Shown here in pieces: positions 15,628-24,671 of a DNA stretch of 64,000 nucleotides. Location of the stretch: positions 2,108,001-2,172,000 of the forward strand of contig NZ_CP194171.1 of NCBI RefSeq assembly GCF_050908845.1. Direction: 5' to 3'. The notes below the pieces were generated by a model. It searched no databases and was not told the DNA's origin. It saw nothing but the letters and a program-made list of their open reading frames with translations. The position numbers and the translations under genes are program-made. Position 1 is the stretch's first letter. The number at the start of each line of letters is the position of its first letter. This stretch comes from Marinobacterium_D sp050908845. GTDB taxonomy: Bacteria; Pseudomonadota; Gammaproteobacteria; Pseudomonadales; Balneatricaceae.

Positions 15628-17331
15628 TCAGGCATCTTCGCCGATATAGCGCTGACGTTTACGCGGTTTGACCTGCTGCGTGTCCACCAGCACCAGTCCG
15701 TCGACGCAGAAGTTGAAATCGGCGTCCACGCCGAAATCGAGAAAGCGCACACCGCCCGGTTCGCACAACTCGCTGTACTGCTTGTAGAGCGTGGGGACGG
15801 AGACGCCGAGAAACTCAAGCTGAGCGCGCAGGATAGCGAAGTCGGTGCTGTAATCCTCGCCATCGAAGATGCGGCTCATCTCGGCACGGGTGTCGTTGTC
15901 GATAACATAGGGATTGTTGGAGCGGCCCAGGTTTTCGGTATCGGGAAAATAGTGACGGTAAAACCAGACCAGCAGATCCCGAGCCCGTTGGGGGTAGCTG
16001 TTGCTCAGGCTGACAGGGCCGAACAGGTAGCGAATCTCCGGGTGGCGGCGCAGGTAGGCGCCGATGCCGTACCAGAGGTAGTCGAGGCTGCGACGGCCCC
16101 AGTATTTGGGTTGAACGAAGCTGCGCCCGAGCTCGATCCCCTGCTCGAAATAGGGCTGCATCGCCTGGTTGTAGCTGAACAGGCTGGCGCTGTAGAGCGA
16201 CTTGTCACTGCCGGGCTCCGCCAGCCGATAAGCGCCGGCGATCTCCAGGTCATCCTCGTCCCAGAGAATCAGGTGTTTGTAGTGGCGGTCGTAGCTGTCC
16301 AGGTCGGAGCGAGCGCCGGTGCCTTCGCCGACGCAGCGAAACGCGATTTCTCTGAGGCGGCCAATCTCGGCCATAACGGCAGAGTCACAGCGGTAGCTGA
16401 ACAGGTAGATCTTTTTGCCGTCCCCGGTTTCGCCCAGCAGCTCCGCGTCACGCAGTTCCTGCTTGAGCAGCTGCCTGTTCTGCGGGTGTGCGATGGTCTT
16501 CTCTGTCTTGAACATCGGCGATTTGTTGCGCGCGATGCGGTAGAGATGCTTTTTCAGCAGTTTTGCCTTGATCTTGCTCGGCACCGGCAGGGTATCGATC
16601 TGGCTGAACGGGATCGGCTCTCCAATCTTCACCGGCAGGGTGCGTTCGCGCTTGTTGAACATCTCCTGTGCCAGCAGCAGTGTCGACATAGACTTCTTCA
16701 GTGTCGAAAGACCGTAGAAGATAGCCGAGTTCTTGCCACCCACATGGATCGGCAGAATGGGGGCGTTGGTGCGGCGGGCGAACATCAGGAAGCCGCTGTT
16801 CCAGGGGCCATCCTTGATGCCGGTGAGACTGGCGCGGGAGACCTCGCCGGCGGGAAACACGATGACCGCCTCTTCATTGCGCAGGCTGTCGACGATGCGG
16901 GCGATATCTTTTTTGCGCGTGCCCTTGCCCAGGTTGTCCACCGGCAGGAACAGGTTGCGGAGCGGATCAAAGTGCATCAATACGTCGTTGGCGATGATGC
17001 GCACGTCACGGCGGACTTCACCGACAAGTTTTAACAGGGCCAGGCCATCGAGGGCACCGAGGGGGTGGTTGGCGACGATCACCACGCGCCCACTGGAGGG
17101 GATGTTTACGCGGTCCTTGGCGGATACGCTGTAGCTGAAGCCAAAATAGTCGAGTACCCGGTCGATAAACTCGAAGCCTGTGACCTCGCGGTTGTCTTCC
17201 AGAAAACGGTTGATCTCGCCTTCGCGGACCAGGCGCCGCAGGCAGAAAAGAGTGGAGCGGCGTACCGGGGATGGCTTGGTGGCGAATCCCGGGTACTTGC
17301 TCAGAAGAACCTGTTCTACGTTGATCTGCAT
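15628..17331 (-). CDS. Two-domain acyltransferase, OlsF-like (PlsC plus GNAT)
   Basis: 567 residues. The N-terminal half is a PlsC/LPLAT acyltransferase with NHPLGALDG (88-96) and FPAGEVSR (159-166). The C-terminal half (about 300-480) is an OlsB-type GNAT/hemolysin-like acyltransferase with LREIAFRCVGEGTGA, DLDSYDRHYKHLILWDED and IAGAYRLA. This order is that of OlsF, which makes ornithine lipids in one protein from ornithine and acyl-ACP. The ATG at 17331 is preferred over an upstream GTG at 17346. Product identity (ornithine, glutamine or another aminolipid) is inferred. Confidence 0.85.
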   Translation of the reverse strand: MQINVEQVLLSKYPGFATKPSPVRRSTLFCLRRLVREGEINRFLEDNREVTGFEFIDRVLDYFGFSYSVSAKDRVNIPSSGRVVIVANHPLGALDGLALLKLVGEVRRDVRIIANDVLMHFDPLRNLFLPVDNLGKGTRKKDIARIVDSLRNEEAVIVFPAGEVSRASLTGIKDGPWNSGFLMFARRTNAPILPIHVGGKNSAIFYGLSTLKKSMSTLLLAQEMFNKRERTLPVKIGEPIPFSQIDTLPVPSKIKAKLLKKHLYRIARNKSPMFKTEKTIAHPQNRQLLKQELRDAELLGETGDGKKIYLFSYRCDSAVMAEIGRLREIAFRCVGEGTGARSDLDSYDRHYKHLILWDEDDLEIAGAYRLAEPGSDKSLYSASLFSYNQAMQPYFEQGIELGRSFVQPKYWGRRSLDYLWYGIGAYLRRHPEIRYLFGPVSLSNSYPQRARDLLVWFYRHYFPDTENLGRSNNPYVIDNDTRAEMSRIFDGEDYSTDFAILRAQLEFLGVSVPTLYKQYSELCEPGGVRFLDFGVDADFNFCVDGLVLVDTQQVKPRKRQRYIGEDA

Positions 17332-17431
17332 ATCTCGTCTCAGCACTGTTACACGTCTGCGACGAGCATAAGACGATCAAGTGACGCAGGGTTGACGCTC
17401 CCGTGACAGCGGGATGACGGCTAGCTGAATG

Positions 17432-17611
17432 CTACTCATCTTCCCGCATCGCATCTTCCCAGAGATCATGATCGCCTTTGCGACGGCCGCGGTTTTGGCG
17501 GCGATCCTTTTTGCCGGGCTCGAAGCGGATATCCTCGCGCCGATCCGGCTGTTGACGGCGATCCTCGCCTGAACGGCGTTCATGGCCTGTCCATTCATTT
17601 TTGTCAGTCAT
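17432..17611 (-). CDS. 59-residue Arg/Asp-rich protein of unknown function
   Basis: A small gene with a clear AAGGAG site 8 bases before its ATG (17609-17611) and a TAG stop at 17432-17434. It opens MTDKNEWTGHERRSGEDRR and then carries several DRR/DRRE/GRRKGD units, ending in an acidic tail (WEDAMREDE). More than half the residues are charged. Similar tiny ERRSGxDRR proteins seem familiar from other gammaproteobacteria, but no function is known. It stands alone between the OlsF-like gene and the divergent deaminase gene; the competing longer frame here (17377-17598) has no ribosome site and poor composition. Confidence 0.78.
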   Translation of the reverse strand: MTDKNEWTGHERRSGEDRRQQPDRREDIRFEPGKKDRRQNRGRRKGDHDLWEDAMREDE

Positions 17612-17703
17612 GGGCTTACTCCTTGGGACCCTATTGTTATTTGCACTGATCTTAACATCAGGATAGTTTCAAATAGGAACACAGCGCCATCTGGAGGCAA
17701 AAA

Positions 17704-18267
17704 ATGGATCTATCAGAAAGCCTGGTTGCCGAGCTGCAGATGCAGTTCGAGGGGGTGGAGCCGGATCTCCGGTTCAGGGATGAGGCGCAGGCGATGCATG
17801 TGTGTGAACTTGCACTCAAATCATTATTGAGAGGGACCTACGGTGTAGGGGCCCTGGTGATGGATGACCAGCACCGGGTGTGGGCCGAGGCCGGCAATGA
17901 GATGCTGGCTGAGCGATTCAACTCGGCCGGCCACGCGGAGATGCAGGTGCTGGACTGTCTTGAGTCGCTGGAGGGCGCTCCGCCCAGCCAGAGTCTGAGC
18001 CTTCTGGTGTCGCTGGAGCCCTGCCCGATGTGCCTGAGCCGTGCTCTCTACGCGGGCATAGGTGAAATTATCTACCTGGTGGAGGATGGCGAGGGTGGCA
18101 TGGTGCACCTGAGAGACAACCTGCCACCGGCGCAGAGAGAGCTGGCGAAGCTGTGTAAATTCCGCCGTGCAGATGTCAGCGAGCCGCTACGGCAGCTCGC
18201 CAGGCAGTTGAGTCAGGCTGGGCTGAAGTCGCACCGGGAGGAGTTGATCCACCTGCGTGCGAGTTAG
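17704..18267 (+). CDS. Cytidine/deoxycytidylate deaminase-fold protein
   Basis: 187 residues with both zinc motifs of the deaminase superfamily: HAEM (proton-shuttle Glu) near residue 78 and PCPMC near 102, in the layout used by TadA and guanine or pyrimidine deaminases. The SLEPCPMCLSRALYAGI run is TadA-like, but the N- and C-terminal parts differ and the protein is longer, so the substrate may be a free base or nucleotide. It has GGAGG upstream. Its TAG stop overlaps the TAA of the convergent PanE-HopJ gene. Confidence 0.87.
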   Translation: MDLSESLVAELQMQFEGVEPDLRFRDEAQAMHVCELALKSLLRGTYGVGALVMDDQHRVWAEAGNEMLAERFNSAGHAEMQVLDCLESLEGAPPSQSLSLLVSLEPCPMCLSRALYAGIGEIIYLVEDGEGGMVHLRDNLPPAQRELAKLCKFRRADVSEPLRQLARQLSQAGLKSHREELIHLRAS

Positions 18268-19577
18268 CGACGCTGGAGCGGTGTCGACGCAAAGGTGACG
18301 CCGTTCCAGCCGGATTTCATGAAATTGCGGATGTTTCCGTGGTCGCTGCCCTCCGGTGTATTGAGGACGTCCTGGTAAAAGCGACCAAAGCAGCGCAGGG
18401 TTTGCTCTTCGCTCAGGTTCATCAGCTGGCCAAACGCCAGAATCTTGCAGGAACCGGCGTTCTGACCCGCATCGTTCTGCTGTTCGCCATTGGTAAAGGC
18501 CGCAGGCGTGTAGTCAAAGTGTTCGTCGATTACCGCCATTGAGTCTTCAAACTCTACGGGCTGGTTGTTTTCAAGAGCGTCGATCAGTTGTTCGGGGGTC
18601 ATCGGTTCATCCTTTTTTATGGTGGAAAACAGTGTCGGGCTGGCGATATTCATCTCCAGCAGCCGGTGAATCAAAGCGGTAAGCGGTGTGTCGATGCCCA
18701 GGCGGGCAGCGCGTGAGAGAACCGCACCGGAGATACCATCCAGTTCCAGCGGCCGGCCCTTTTCGCGGTCGACCAGCATGGAGGTTTTGATCGCATCGAA
18801 GCGGCTGATCAGGTCGAACATTTCGTCCACGTCGCGATCAGTGAGCTCAACGTCATCAATGGCAGCGACGGAGGCAGTTTCCTTCATCAGGCTAAGGATG
18901 GTCGGGCCGAGGACTGGGTCCGAGGTCAGGGTCCGGGTATCCAGTCCAGTCAGTGCCGATAGGGGGTTGACGCCGTTATTGATCAGCAGCTTTCGCCATA
19001 ACTCGTAACGAATATCCTCGCTGACCTGTGTCGGGATGTCGGCGTCGTTAAAAAGCCTTGCCATTTTGCTGACGAAGACCTGTGTATCGCTGTGATCGGC
19101 GCTTTTTGGCCAGGAACCCATAATGATCTGTGCCGGTCCCGTTGCATCGATCACGCCCGGTTCCAGAATGTGGCCCCCGATCCTGACCGCCAGCCCGCCG
19201 ATGGTTCGCGCAGCACCAACGTTCTCTGCAATTAGCAGCTCATTATCGACGCCGTTTTGCAAAGACAGCAGAGGCATTGAACCGTCGACCAGCCAGGGTG
19301 CCAGTGCGTTGATGATAGTTGCGGTGGCGCCGCCTTTCAGACTGATCAGCGCGAGATCGAAGTCTGCGGCGCCGTAGCCCTTTATAAGGCCCTGAATGTC
19401 CGTGGCGTCAACCTTGGCGCTGAAGCGAAACTCTGGGTGACGTACCTCCAGTCCGCGATTTTGCAGAGCCTTAAGATGCTCGCCCCGGGCAACAAAGGTG
19501 CATTGGTGGCCGGCGGCAATCAGGCGGGCGCCGTAATAACAGCCGATGCCGCCCGCGCCCAAAATCAAAAATCTCAT
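18264..19577 (-). CDS. panE: 2-dehydropantoate 2-reductase fused to a HopJ domain
   Basis: 437 residues. Residues 1-320 are a ketopantoate reductase: NADP-binding GAGGIGCYYGARL, a QNGVDNE motif, and the C-terminal helical domain with YELWRKLLINNGVNPLSALTG and DREKGRPLELDGISG. From Met326 the frame continues without a stop into a complete HopJ domain (family PF08888), with FDYTPAAFTNGEQ, AGSCKILAFGQL and NFMKSGWNGVTF. The internal ATG (first base 18602) has an AAGGAT site about 7 bases upstream, so a separate 112-aa HopJ could also be made. PanE acts in pantothenate synthesis; HopJ function in non-pathogens is unknown. Confidence 0.88.
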   Translation of the reverse strand: MRFLILGAGGIGCYYGARLIAAGHQCTFVARGEHLKALQNRGLEVRHPEFRFSAKVDATDIQGLIKGYGAADFDLALISLKGGATATIINALAPWLVDGSMPLLSLQNGVDNELLIAENVGAARTIGGLAVRIGGHILEPGVIDATGPAQIIMGSWPKSADHSDTQVFVSKMARLFNDADIPTQVSEDIRYELWRKLLINNGVNPLSALTGLDTRTLTSDPVLGPTILSLMKETASVAAIDDVELTDRDVDEMFDLISRFDAIKTSMLVDREKGRPLELDGISGAVLSRAARLGIDTPLTALIHRLLEMNIASPTLFSTIKKDEPMTPEQLIDALENNQPVEFEDSMAVIDEHFDYTPAAFTNGEQQNDAGQNAGSCKILAFGQLMNLSEEQTLRCFGRFYQDVLNTPEGSDHGNIRNFMKSGWNGVTFASTPLQRR

Positions 19578-19698
19578 CCTCTCACGTTCCTTGTTGTCAG
19601 CGCTTTGCTAAAGCTTGTGGCGGCCATCCCGCAGAACCATACAGGCGTTTTTCCCGTAAGTCGTTTGCGCGCGTGGCGGGTGATTTCAATCAGCAGAG

Positions 19699-20019
19699 AT
19701 GGCAACCATGAAGATTACACTTGAACAGTTATTTTCCGGGAATATCCGTGTGCAGCAGTTGCTACTCAGGTCGTTCGAAAACAGTCTTTACCTGACCGAC
19801 GTAAGAACGGAAGAGGGCTGCTGGTCCGTCTGTAATGCCGCCGGAACGCCGTTGACGTTTCGAAGCCAACTGGATGCGAAAAAAGCGTTCAAGGGTCTGG
19901 GTATTGAAGATACCCGGCTGGTTCACCAGTCTCCCTACAACGAAATGATCGGGATGCCGGAGGATCGGGTCGAGCCGCTTGAGGTCAAGCTGCTCAACCC
20001 GGATCAGGATTACTCCTGA
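19699..20019 (+). CDS. Small protein, possibly DUF6482-like
   Basis: 106 residues, no signal or membrane segment. Composition and layout (LQ-rich N-terminus, ENSLYLTDVRTEEGCW, a conserved-looking TRLVHQSPYNEMIGMP, LEVKL) recall DUF6482 proteins; this is by impression only. Two candidate starts, 19699 and 19708, both have weak ribosome sites. It is convergent with metG, 10 bp away. Confidence 0.7.
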   Translation: MATMKITLEQLFSGNIRVQQLLLRSFENSLYLTDVRTEEGCWSVCNAAGTPLTFRSQLDAKKAFKGLGIEDTRLVHQSPYNEMIGMPEDRVEPLEVKLLNPDQDYS

Positions 20020-20029
20020 CGCACCATTA

Positions 20030-22066
20030 TTACATGATGCGCATGCCCGGCTGGGCGCCTGCGTGCGGCTCGAGGATCCAGAGGTCCTTGCCACCGGGGC
20101 CGGCGGCCAGCACCATCCCTTCTGACAGGCCGAACTTCATCTTGCGCGGCGCCAGGTTGGCAACCATGACGGTCAGCTTGCCCTCGAGATCTTCCGGCGC
20201 ATAGGCGGATTTGATGCCGGCGAAGACGTTACGCGTTTCGTCGCCCAGATCCAGCGTCAGGCGCAGCAGCTTGTCCGCGCCTTCAACGTGCTCCGCTTTG
20301 GCGATACGCGCCACCCGCAGGTCCACCTTGGCGAAGTCGCCAAACTCGATGGTATCGGCGATCGGTTCCTTGGCGGGTTTTTCCGCCTGCTTCTTCGGCT
20401 GCGCTTGCTGGGCGGCTTCCAGGTTCTGACGGGAATCCTCGATGATTTTCTCGATCGCCTCCGGCTCCACGCGCTGCATCAGCGGCTTGAACTTGTCGAT
20501 CTTGTGATTCAGCAGCGGCTGCTCGACGGCATCCCAGGCGAAACCATCGATATTCAGGAACTGGGCGGTGTCCTCGGCGACTTTTGGCAGTACCGGCGCA
20601 AGGTAGCTGATGATCACGCGGAACAGGTTGATGCCCAGGGTGCAGCAGGCCTGTACGTCGGACTCGCGGCCTTCCTGCTTGGCCAGTACCCAGGGCTCGG
20701 CGTTGTCGATGTACTGGTTTGCCTTGTCCGCCAGCTGCATGATTTCGCGCATGGCGCGGCCGTATTCACGCTTCTCGTAGGCTTCAGCAATGCTGCGCCC
20801 GGCGGCTACCGCCTCGTGGTAGAGCGCTGCATTGGTCAGTTCGCTGTCGAGCTGGCCATCAAACTTCTTGTGGATGAAGCCGGCACAGCGGCTGGCGATG
20901 TTAACCACCTTGTTAACCAGGTCGGAGTTCACGCGGAAGCGGAAGTCCTCCAGGCTCAGGTCGATATCGTCGACACCGGAGCTGAGCTTGGCGGCAAAGT
21001 AGTAGCGCAGGTATTCCGGGCGCAGGTGGTTGAGGTAGGTTTCCGCCATGATGAAGGTGCCGCGGGACTTGGACATCTTCTGGCCGTTGACGGTCAGGAA
21101 GCCGTGACAGAAGACCCCGGTGGGCGTGCGGAAACCGGCACCGTGCAGCATGGCCGGCCAGAACAGGGTGTGGAAGTAGGCGATATCCTTGCCGATAAAG
21201 TGGTACAGCTCGGCATCGGTGCCCGGTTTCCAGTACTCGTCGAAATCGACGCCGTTGCGGTCGCACCAGTTCTTGAAGCTGGCCATGTAACCAATCGGCG
21301 CATCCAGCCAGACGTAGAAGTATTTACCTTCCGCGCCGGGGATCTCGAAGCCCCAGTAGGGCGCATCACGGGAGATATCCCACTGCTGCAGACCGGCTTC
21401 GAACCACTCGTTAAGCTTGTGGATCATCTGGGTCTGCACGTGCTCGTTAACCCAGGACTGGAGGAATTTCTCGAAGTCGCCCAGTTTGAAGAAGAAGTGC
21501 TCCGAATCCTTCTCGATCGGTGTTGCACCGGAGATCGCCGAGTAGGCGTTCTTCAGCTCGATCGGCTGGTAGGTTGCACCGCAGGCCTCGCAGGAATCGC
21601 CGTACTGGTCGGCGGCACCGCACTTCGGACATTCGCCCTTGATGAAGCGGTCCGGCAGAAACATCTTCTTCTCGGGGTCGAACGCCTGGGTAATGGTGCG
21701 GCGCGCGATATGACCGGCGTCATGCAGACGCTGGTAGATCAGCGTGGCAAATTCCCGGTTCTCTTCCGAGTGGGTAGAGTAGTAGTTATCGAAGCCGACC
21801 ATGAAACCGGCGAAATCCCGCTGGTGCTCGCTGCTTACCTTGGCAATCAGCTCCTCCGGCGAAACACCCATCTGGTTGGCCTTGAGCATGATCGGCGTGC
21901 CGTGAGCGTCGTCAGCGCAGACGTAGGTACATTGATGACCGCGCTGTTTCTGGAAACGGACCCAGATGTCGGTCTGGATATATTCTACCAGGTGGCCCAG
22001 GTGGATCGGGCCGTTGGCGTAGGGCAGGGCACTGGTGACGAGTATCTTGCGCTTGCTGTCGGTCAT
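20030..22066 (-). CDS. metG: Methionyl-tRNA synthetase
   Basis: Charges tRNA-Met and initiator tRNA. The 678-residue class I enzyme has HLGH (22-25, the HIGH motif), a zinc knuckle with Cys146, 149, 159 and 162, KMSKS (330-334), the anticodon-binding helical domain, and a C-terminal EMAP-II-like tRNA-binding and dimerisation domain (about 578-678, FGDFAKVDLRVARI). Length matches E. coli MetG (677). The neighbour across the 197-bp divergent space is the HDOD gene. Upstream Apbc-type neighbours are not adjacent here, since apbC sits 6 kb away. Confidence 0.97.
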   Translation of the reverse strand: MTDSKRKILVTSALPYANGPIHLGHLVEYIQTDIWVRFQKQRGHQCTYVCADDAHGTPIMLKANQMGVSPEELIAKVSSEHQRDFAGFMVGFDNYYSTHSEENREFATLIYQRLHDAGHIARRTITQAFDPEKKMFLPDRFIKGECPKCGAADQYGDSCEACGATYQPIELKNAYSAISGATPIEKDSEHFFFKLGDFEKFLQSWVNEHVQTQMIHKLNEWFEAGLQQWDISRDAPYWGFEIPGAEGKYFYVWLDAPIGYMASFKNWCDRNGVDFDEYWKPGTDAELYHFIGKDIAYFHTLFWPAMLHGAGFRTPTGVFCHGFLTVNGQKMSKSRGTFIMAETYLNHLRPEYLRYYFAAKLSSGVDDIDLSLEDFRFRVNSDLVNKVVNIASRCAGFIHKKFDGQLDSELTNAALYHEAVAAGRSIAEAYEKREYGRAMREIMQLADKANQYIDNAEPWVLAKQEGRESDVQACCTLGINLFRVIISYLAPVLPKVAEDTAQFLNIDGFAWDAVEQPLLNHKIDKFKPLMQRVEPEAIEKIIEDSRQNLEAAQQAQPKKQAEKPAKEPIADTIEFGDFAKVDLRVARIAKAEHVEGADKLLRLTLDLGDETRNVFAGIKSAYAPEDLEGKLTVMVANLAPRKMKFGLSEGMVLAAGPGGKDLWILEPHAGAQPGMRIM

Positions 22067-22263
22067 CGGACGCTCAATATCTTGTTCATGAAGAGGAAAA
22101 CAGGCGGGTGATTCTACGCCGGTTTACCCGGTTTATGAAGGTATTCACCTGCAGAGGGAGACGTTCGGGCATCTGCCGGGTAGGATGTGCGGTAGACAGA
22201 CGCTTGTTGTTGGTTTATTTAACCTTAATTTTGTTTGTTAAGCGCAGATAGCAGGGATATGCG

Positions 22264-23460
22264 ATGGCTACACTGGTTTACCTGGACTACAGCAAAGAGG
22301 CTCCTTTTGAGCCGCTCGACTTTCAGGGCTGGCGCTGCCGGGCGGCAGCCGATGAAGAGGCGTTGCTGGCCCAGATAGAGGATCGGTCGGTAGACCTGCT
22401 ATTCCTCAGGGTCGAGGGTGATAATCTCGATGTGCTGGCGTTTGCGCGCCGCATAGCCAGGGTTCGACCTGATCTGGTGCGCGTTATCATCTCCTTTGCT
22501 CCCAGCGCCCGTTACCTGACCGAGGCCAGCGAGGTCGTTGAAGCCGCGCTGCCAGCCCGCTGCGACGAGGCCCAGGTCGTTAATGCCATCGAGCGCGCTC
22601 AGCAGGTCAAGGACCGCGTGTTTGCACGCAAATTCGATACCGTGGCCAGTTTTCTCGGCCAGGTCGCGCCGCTGCCGTCGCAAATAGAAGGCCTGGATGC
22701 CTTGATCGATCAGCGCCTGAGCGACAGTGCCGCGCCGGTGGCGCCGCTGTTCAAGGGACATCTCGGTTATATGAAGGCGGTTATGGCGCTGGCCAATAAT
22801 CCGCTGTTTGGCGCCAAGAATTTTCTCTTCAGCCTGACAGACGCGGTCAAGCTGGTGGGCCTCAGGGGATTCCGCGATCTTTGCATCCTGGCCTATGTTC
22901 AGGATGCTTTTCCTCAGCCCGAAACGTTCGATGGCTTCTCTTTTCAGGCGCAGTTCGAGCGCTCGTTGGTCTGTGGCAAGCTGGCTGAACAGATTGCGCG
23001 GACAGTGGGCTCGGACCGGGTGAATACAAGCAATGCCTGTGCGGCCGGTTTCTTTCTTGATATCGGTATGCGTGCGCTGGTGCAGCTGGACCCGCAGCGC
23101 TATTTCCATGTCATGGAGCGGGCGGCGGTGCTCAAGCAGCCGATCTACGCGATCGAAAAGCTGGAATACAACGTCACCCAGGCTGAGGTCGCTGCTCATA
23201 TTCTTACCCACTGGGGAATCTCCCCGCGCACCGTGCGCGCGGTTCTCTATCATCATGTTCCCCAGGCGTCTTTAGACAACGCCTATACATCGCTGACGGC
23301 AGTGCATGTGGCCGATGCGATGCTGCAAGGGGTCAAAAACCGCGCCGGCTGTTCAACCGCGGGCCGGCTGTCTGTTGATTATCTTGATCAGATCGGTGAG
23401 CTTGATCGTCGTGCTCAGTGGGAAGGGCTGGCCGCACAACTCTCCGCACAGCTCAAGTAA
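22264..23460 (+). CDS. HDOD-domain signalling protein with a receiver-like N-terminus
   Basis: 398 residues. Residues 1-115 look like a response-regulator receiver by secondary structure (VDLLFLRVEGDNLDVLAFARRI, then RVIISF), but the phosphoacceptor Asp is replaced by Arg in LLFLRVEG, so phosphorylation is unlikely. The HDOD domain (about 160-360) has NNPLFGAKNFLFSLTDAVKLVGLRGFRDL and later HWGISPRTVRAVLYHH. HDOD proteins transmit signals in motility, biofilm and stress control. AGGG lies upstream of the ATG. Partner unknown. Confidence 0.85.
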   Translation: MATLVYLDYSKEAPFEPLDFQGWRCRAAADEEALLAQIEDRSVDLLFLRVEGDNLDVLAFARRIARVRPDLVRVIISFAPSARYLTEASEVVEAALPARCDEAQVVNAIERAQQVKDRVFARKFDTVASFLGQVAPLPSQIEGLDALIDQRLSDSAAPVAPLFKGHLGYMKAVMALANNPLFGAKNFLFSLTDAVKLVGLRGFRDLCILAYVQDAFPQPETFDGFSFQAQFERSLVCGKLAEQIARTVGSDRVNTSNACAAGFFLDIGMRALVQLDPQRYFHVMERAAVLKQPIYAIEKLEYNVTQAEVAAHILTHWGISPRTVRAVLYHHVPQASLDNAYTSLTAVHVADAMLQGVKNRAGCSTAGRLSVDYLDQIGELDRRAQWEGLAAQLSAQLK

Positions 23461-23554
23461 AGCTTTGAGCAGGGTCCGCATGCGGACAGCGGTTGGAGAC
23501 CTTGAGAGCGGCTGCTAGAATCGCCGCCTGTTTTGCCAGTCTATCGAGGATCCG

Positions 23555-24643
23555 ATGCCGCTGCCCAAGGTTGAACCTGCCCAGTATGAAAGCCAGCTTG
23601 CCCGTAAGCGTGAGCGAATAGCCCGCGACTTTGCAGAGTTCGAGCTGCCGGATATCGACCTCTACCGCTCCCCCACATCCCATTACCGCATGCGCGCGGA
23701 GTTTCGCGTCTGGCATGACGGTGACGATCTCTACTATGTGATGTTCGAACCGGGTGACAAGCGTGCGCCTGTGCGGATCGATGAATGCCCGATGGTGTCG
23801 AAGCGGATAGAGAGCATGATGTTCGAGCTGCTCGACGTTATCCGCCCGGATCCCAGGCTGCGCTTCAAACTGTTTCAGATCGATTTTCTCAGCACCCTGT
23901 CCGGTGAGCTGCTGGTGAGTCTGCTCTATCACCGCCCCATCGGTGATGAATGGATTGAAGCGGTGCGTCCGCTGCGTGAGCAGTTCGGTATCGATATCAT
24001 TGGCCGCTCTCGCAAAAACAAGATTGTGCTGGATACCGATTTTGTCATCGAAAAGCTCGATATTGATGGCCGGGAATACAGCTATAAACAGACTGAAAAC
24101 AGTTTTACCCAGCCCAATGCCGAAGTCTGCCGCCAGATGATCCACTGGGCGCTGGATGCCAGCAAGGATGCGGGAGGCGATCTGGTCGAGTTCTACTGTG
24201 GCAACGGCAACTTTACCCTGCCGCTGGCGCAGAACTTCCGCCGTGTTGTCGCCACCGAGATCTCCAAGGAATCCGTGCGTTCGGCGCGCTTCAATATTGA
24301 GCAAAACGGCATCGACAATATTGATGTGCTGCGCATGCCATCCGAGGACCTTTCGCTGGTGCTCAAGGGCAGGAAAGAAACCCGCAAGGTACAGGGGCTG
24401 GCGCTTGAAGAGTGCGATTTCACTACGGTGCTGGTCGACCCGCCGCGGGCCGGGCTGGATGATGAAACGGTTTCACAGGTGGTCGAATACCAGCATATCC
24501 TCTATATATCCTGTAATCCGGAAACCTTGCGCGAGAACCTGCGTGAGATTACCAAAACACATCAAATCGAGCGGTTTGCGATCTTCGACCAGTTTCCCTA
24601 CACCGATCACCTGGAGTGCGGTGTCTATCTGACACGGCGCTAA
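23555..24643 (+). CDS. trmA: tRNA (uracil-5-)-methyltransferase TrmA
   Basis: Methylates U54 of tRNA to ribothymidine with SAM. 362 residues (E. coli TrmA 366) without the TRAM domain of RlmC/D. Motifs: SAM-binding EFYCGNGNFTLPLA (212-225), DPPRAG (295-300), and the catalytic Cys320 in ISCNPETL. The N-terminal region with YRMRAEFRVWHDG is typical of TrmA. It lies in a + strand row behind the HDOD gene (94 bp) and 28 bp before the Aas-type gene. Confidence 0.96.
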   Translation: MPLPKVEPAQYESQLARKRERIARDFAEFELPDIDLYRSPTSHYRMRAEFRVWHDGDDLYYVMFEPGDKRAPVRIDECPMVSKRIESMMFELLDVIRPDPRLRFKLFQIDFLSTLSGELLVSLLYHRPIGDEWIEAVRPLREQFGIDIIGRSRKNKIVLDTDFVIEKLDIDGREYSYKQTENSFTQPNAEVCRQMIHWALDASKDAGGDLVEFYCGNGNFTLPLAQNFRRVVATEISKESVRSARFNIEQNGIDNIDVLRMPSEDLSLVLKGRKETRKVQGLALEECDFTTVLVDPPRAGLDDETVSQVVEYQHILYISCNPETLRENLREITKTHQIERFAIFDQFPYTDHLECGVYLTRR

Positions 24644-24671
24644 GATCCAAGTTTGCTTCAAGGGAGGGGGC

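Noticed and set aside
20288..22111. 607-residue open frame on the + strand
   Set aside because: It lies entirely opposite metG, has no ribosome site, and is a GC-skew shadow of the codon pattern of the real gene.
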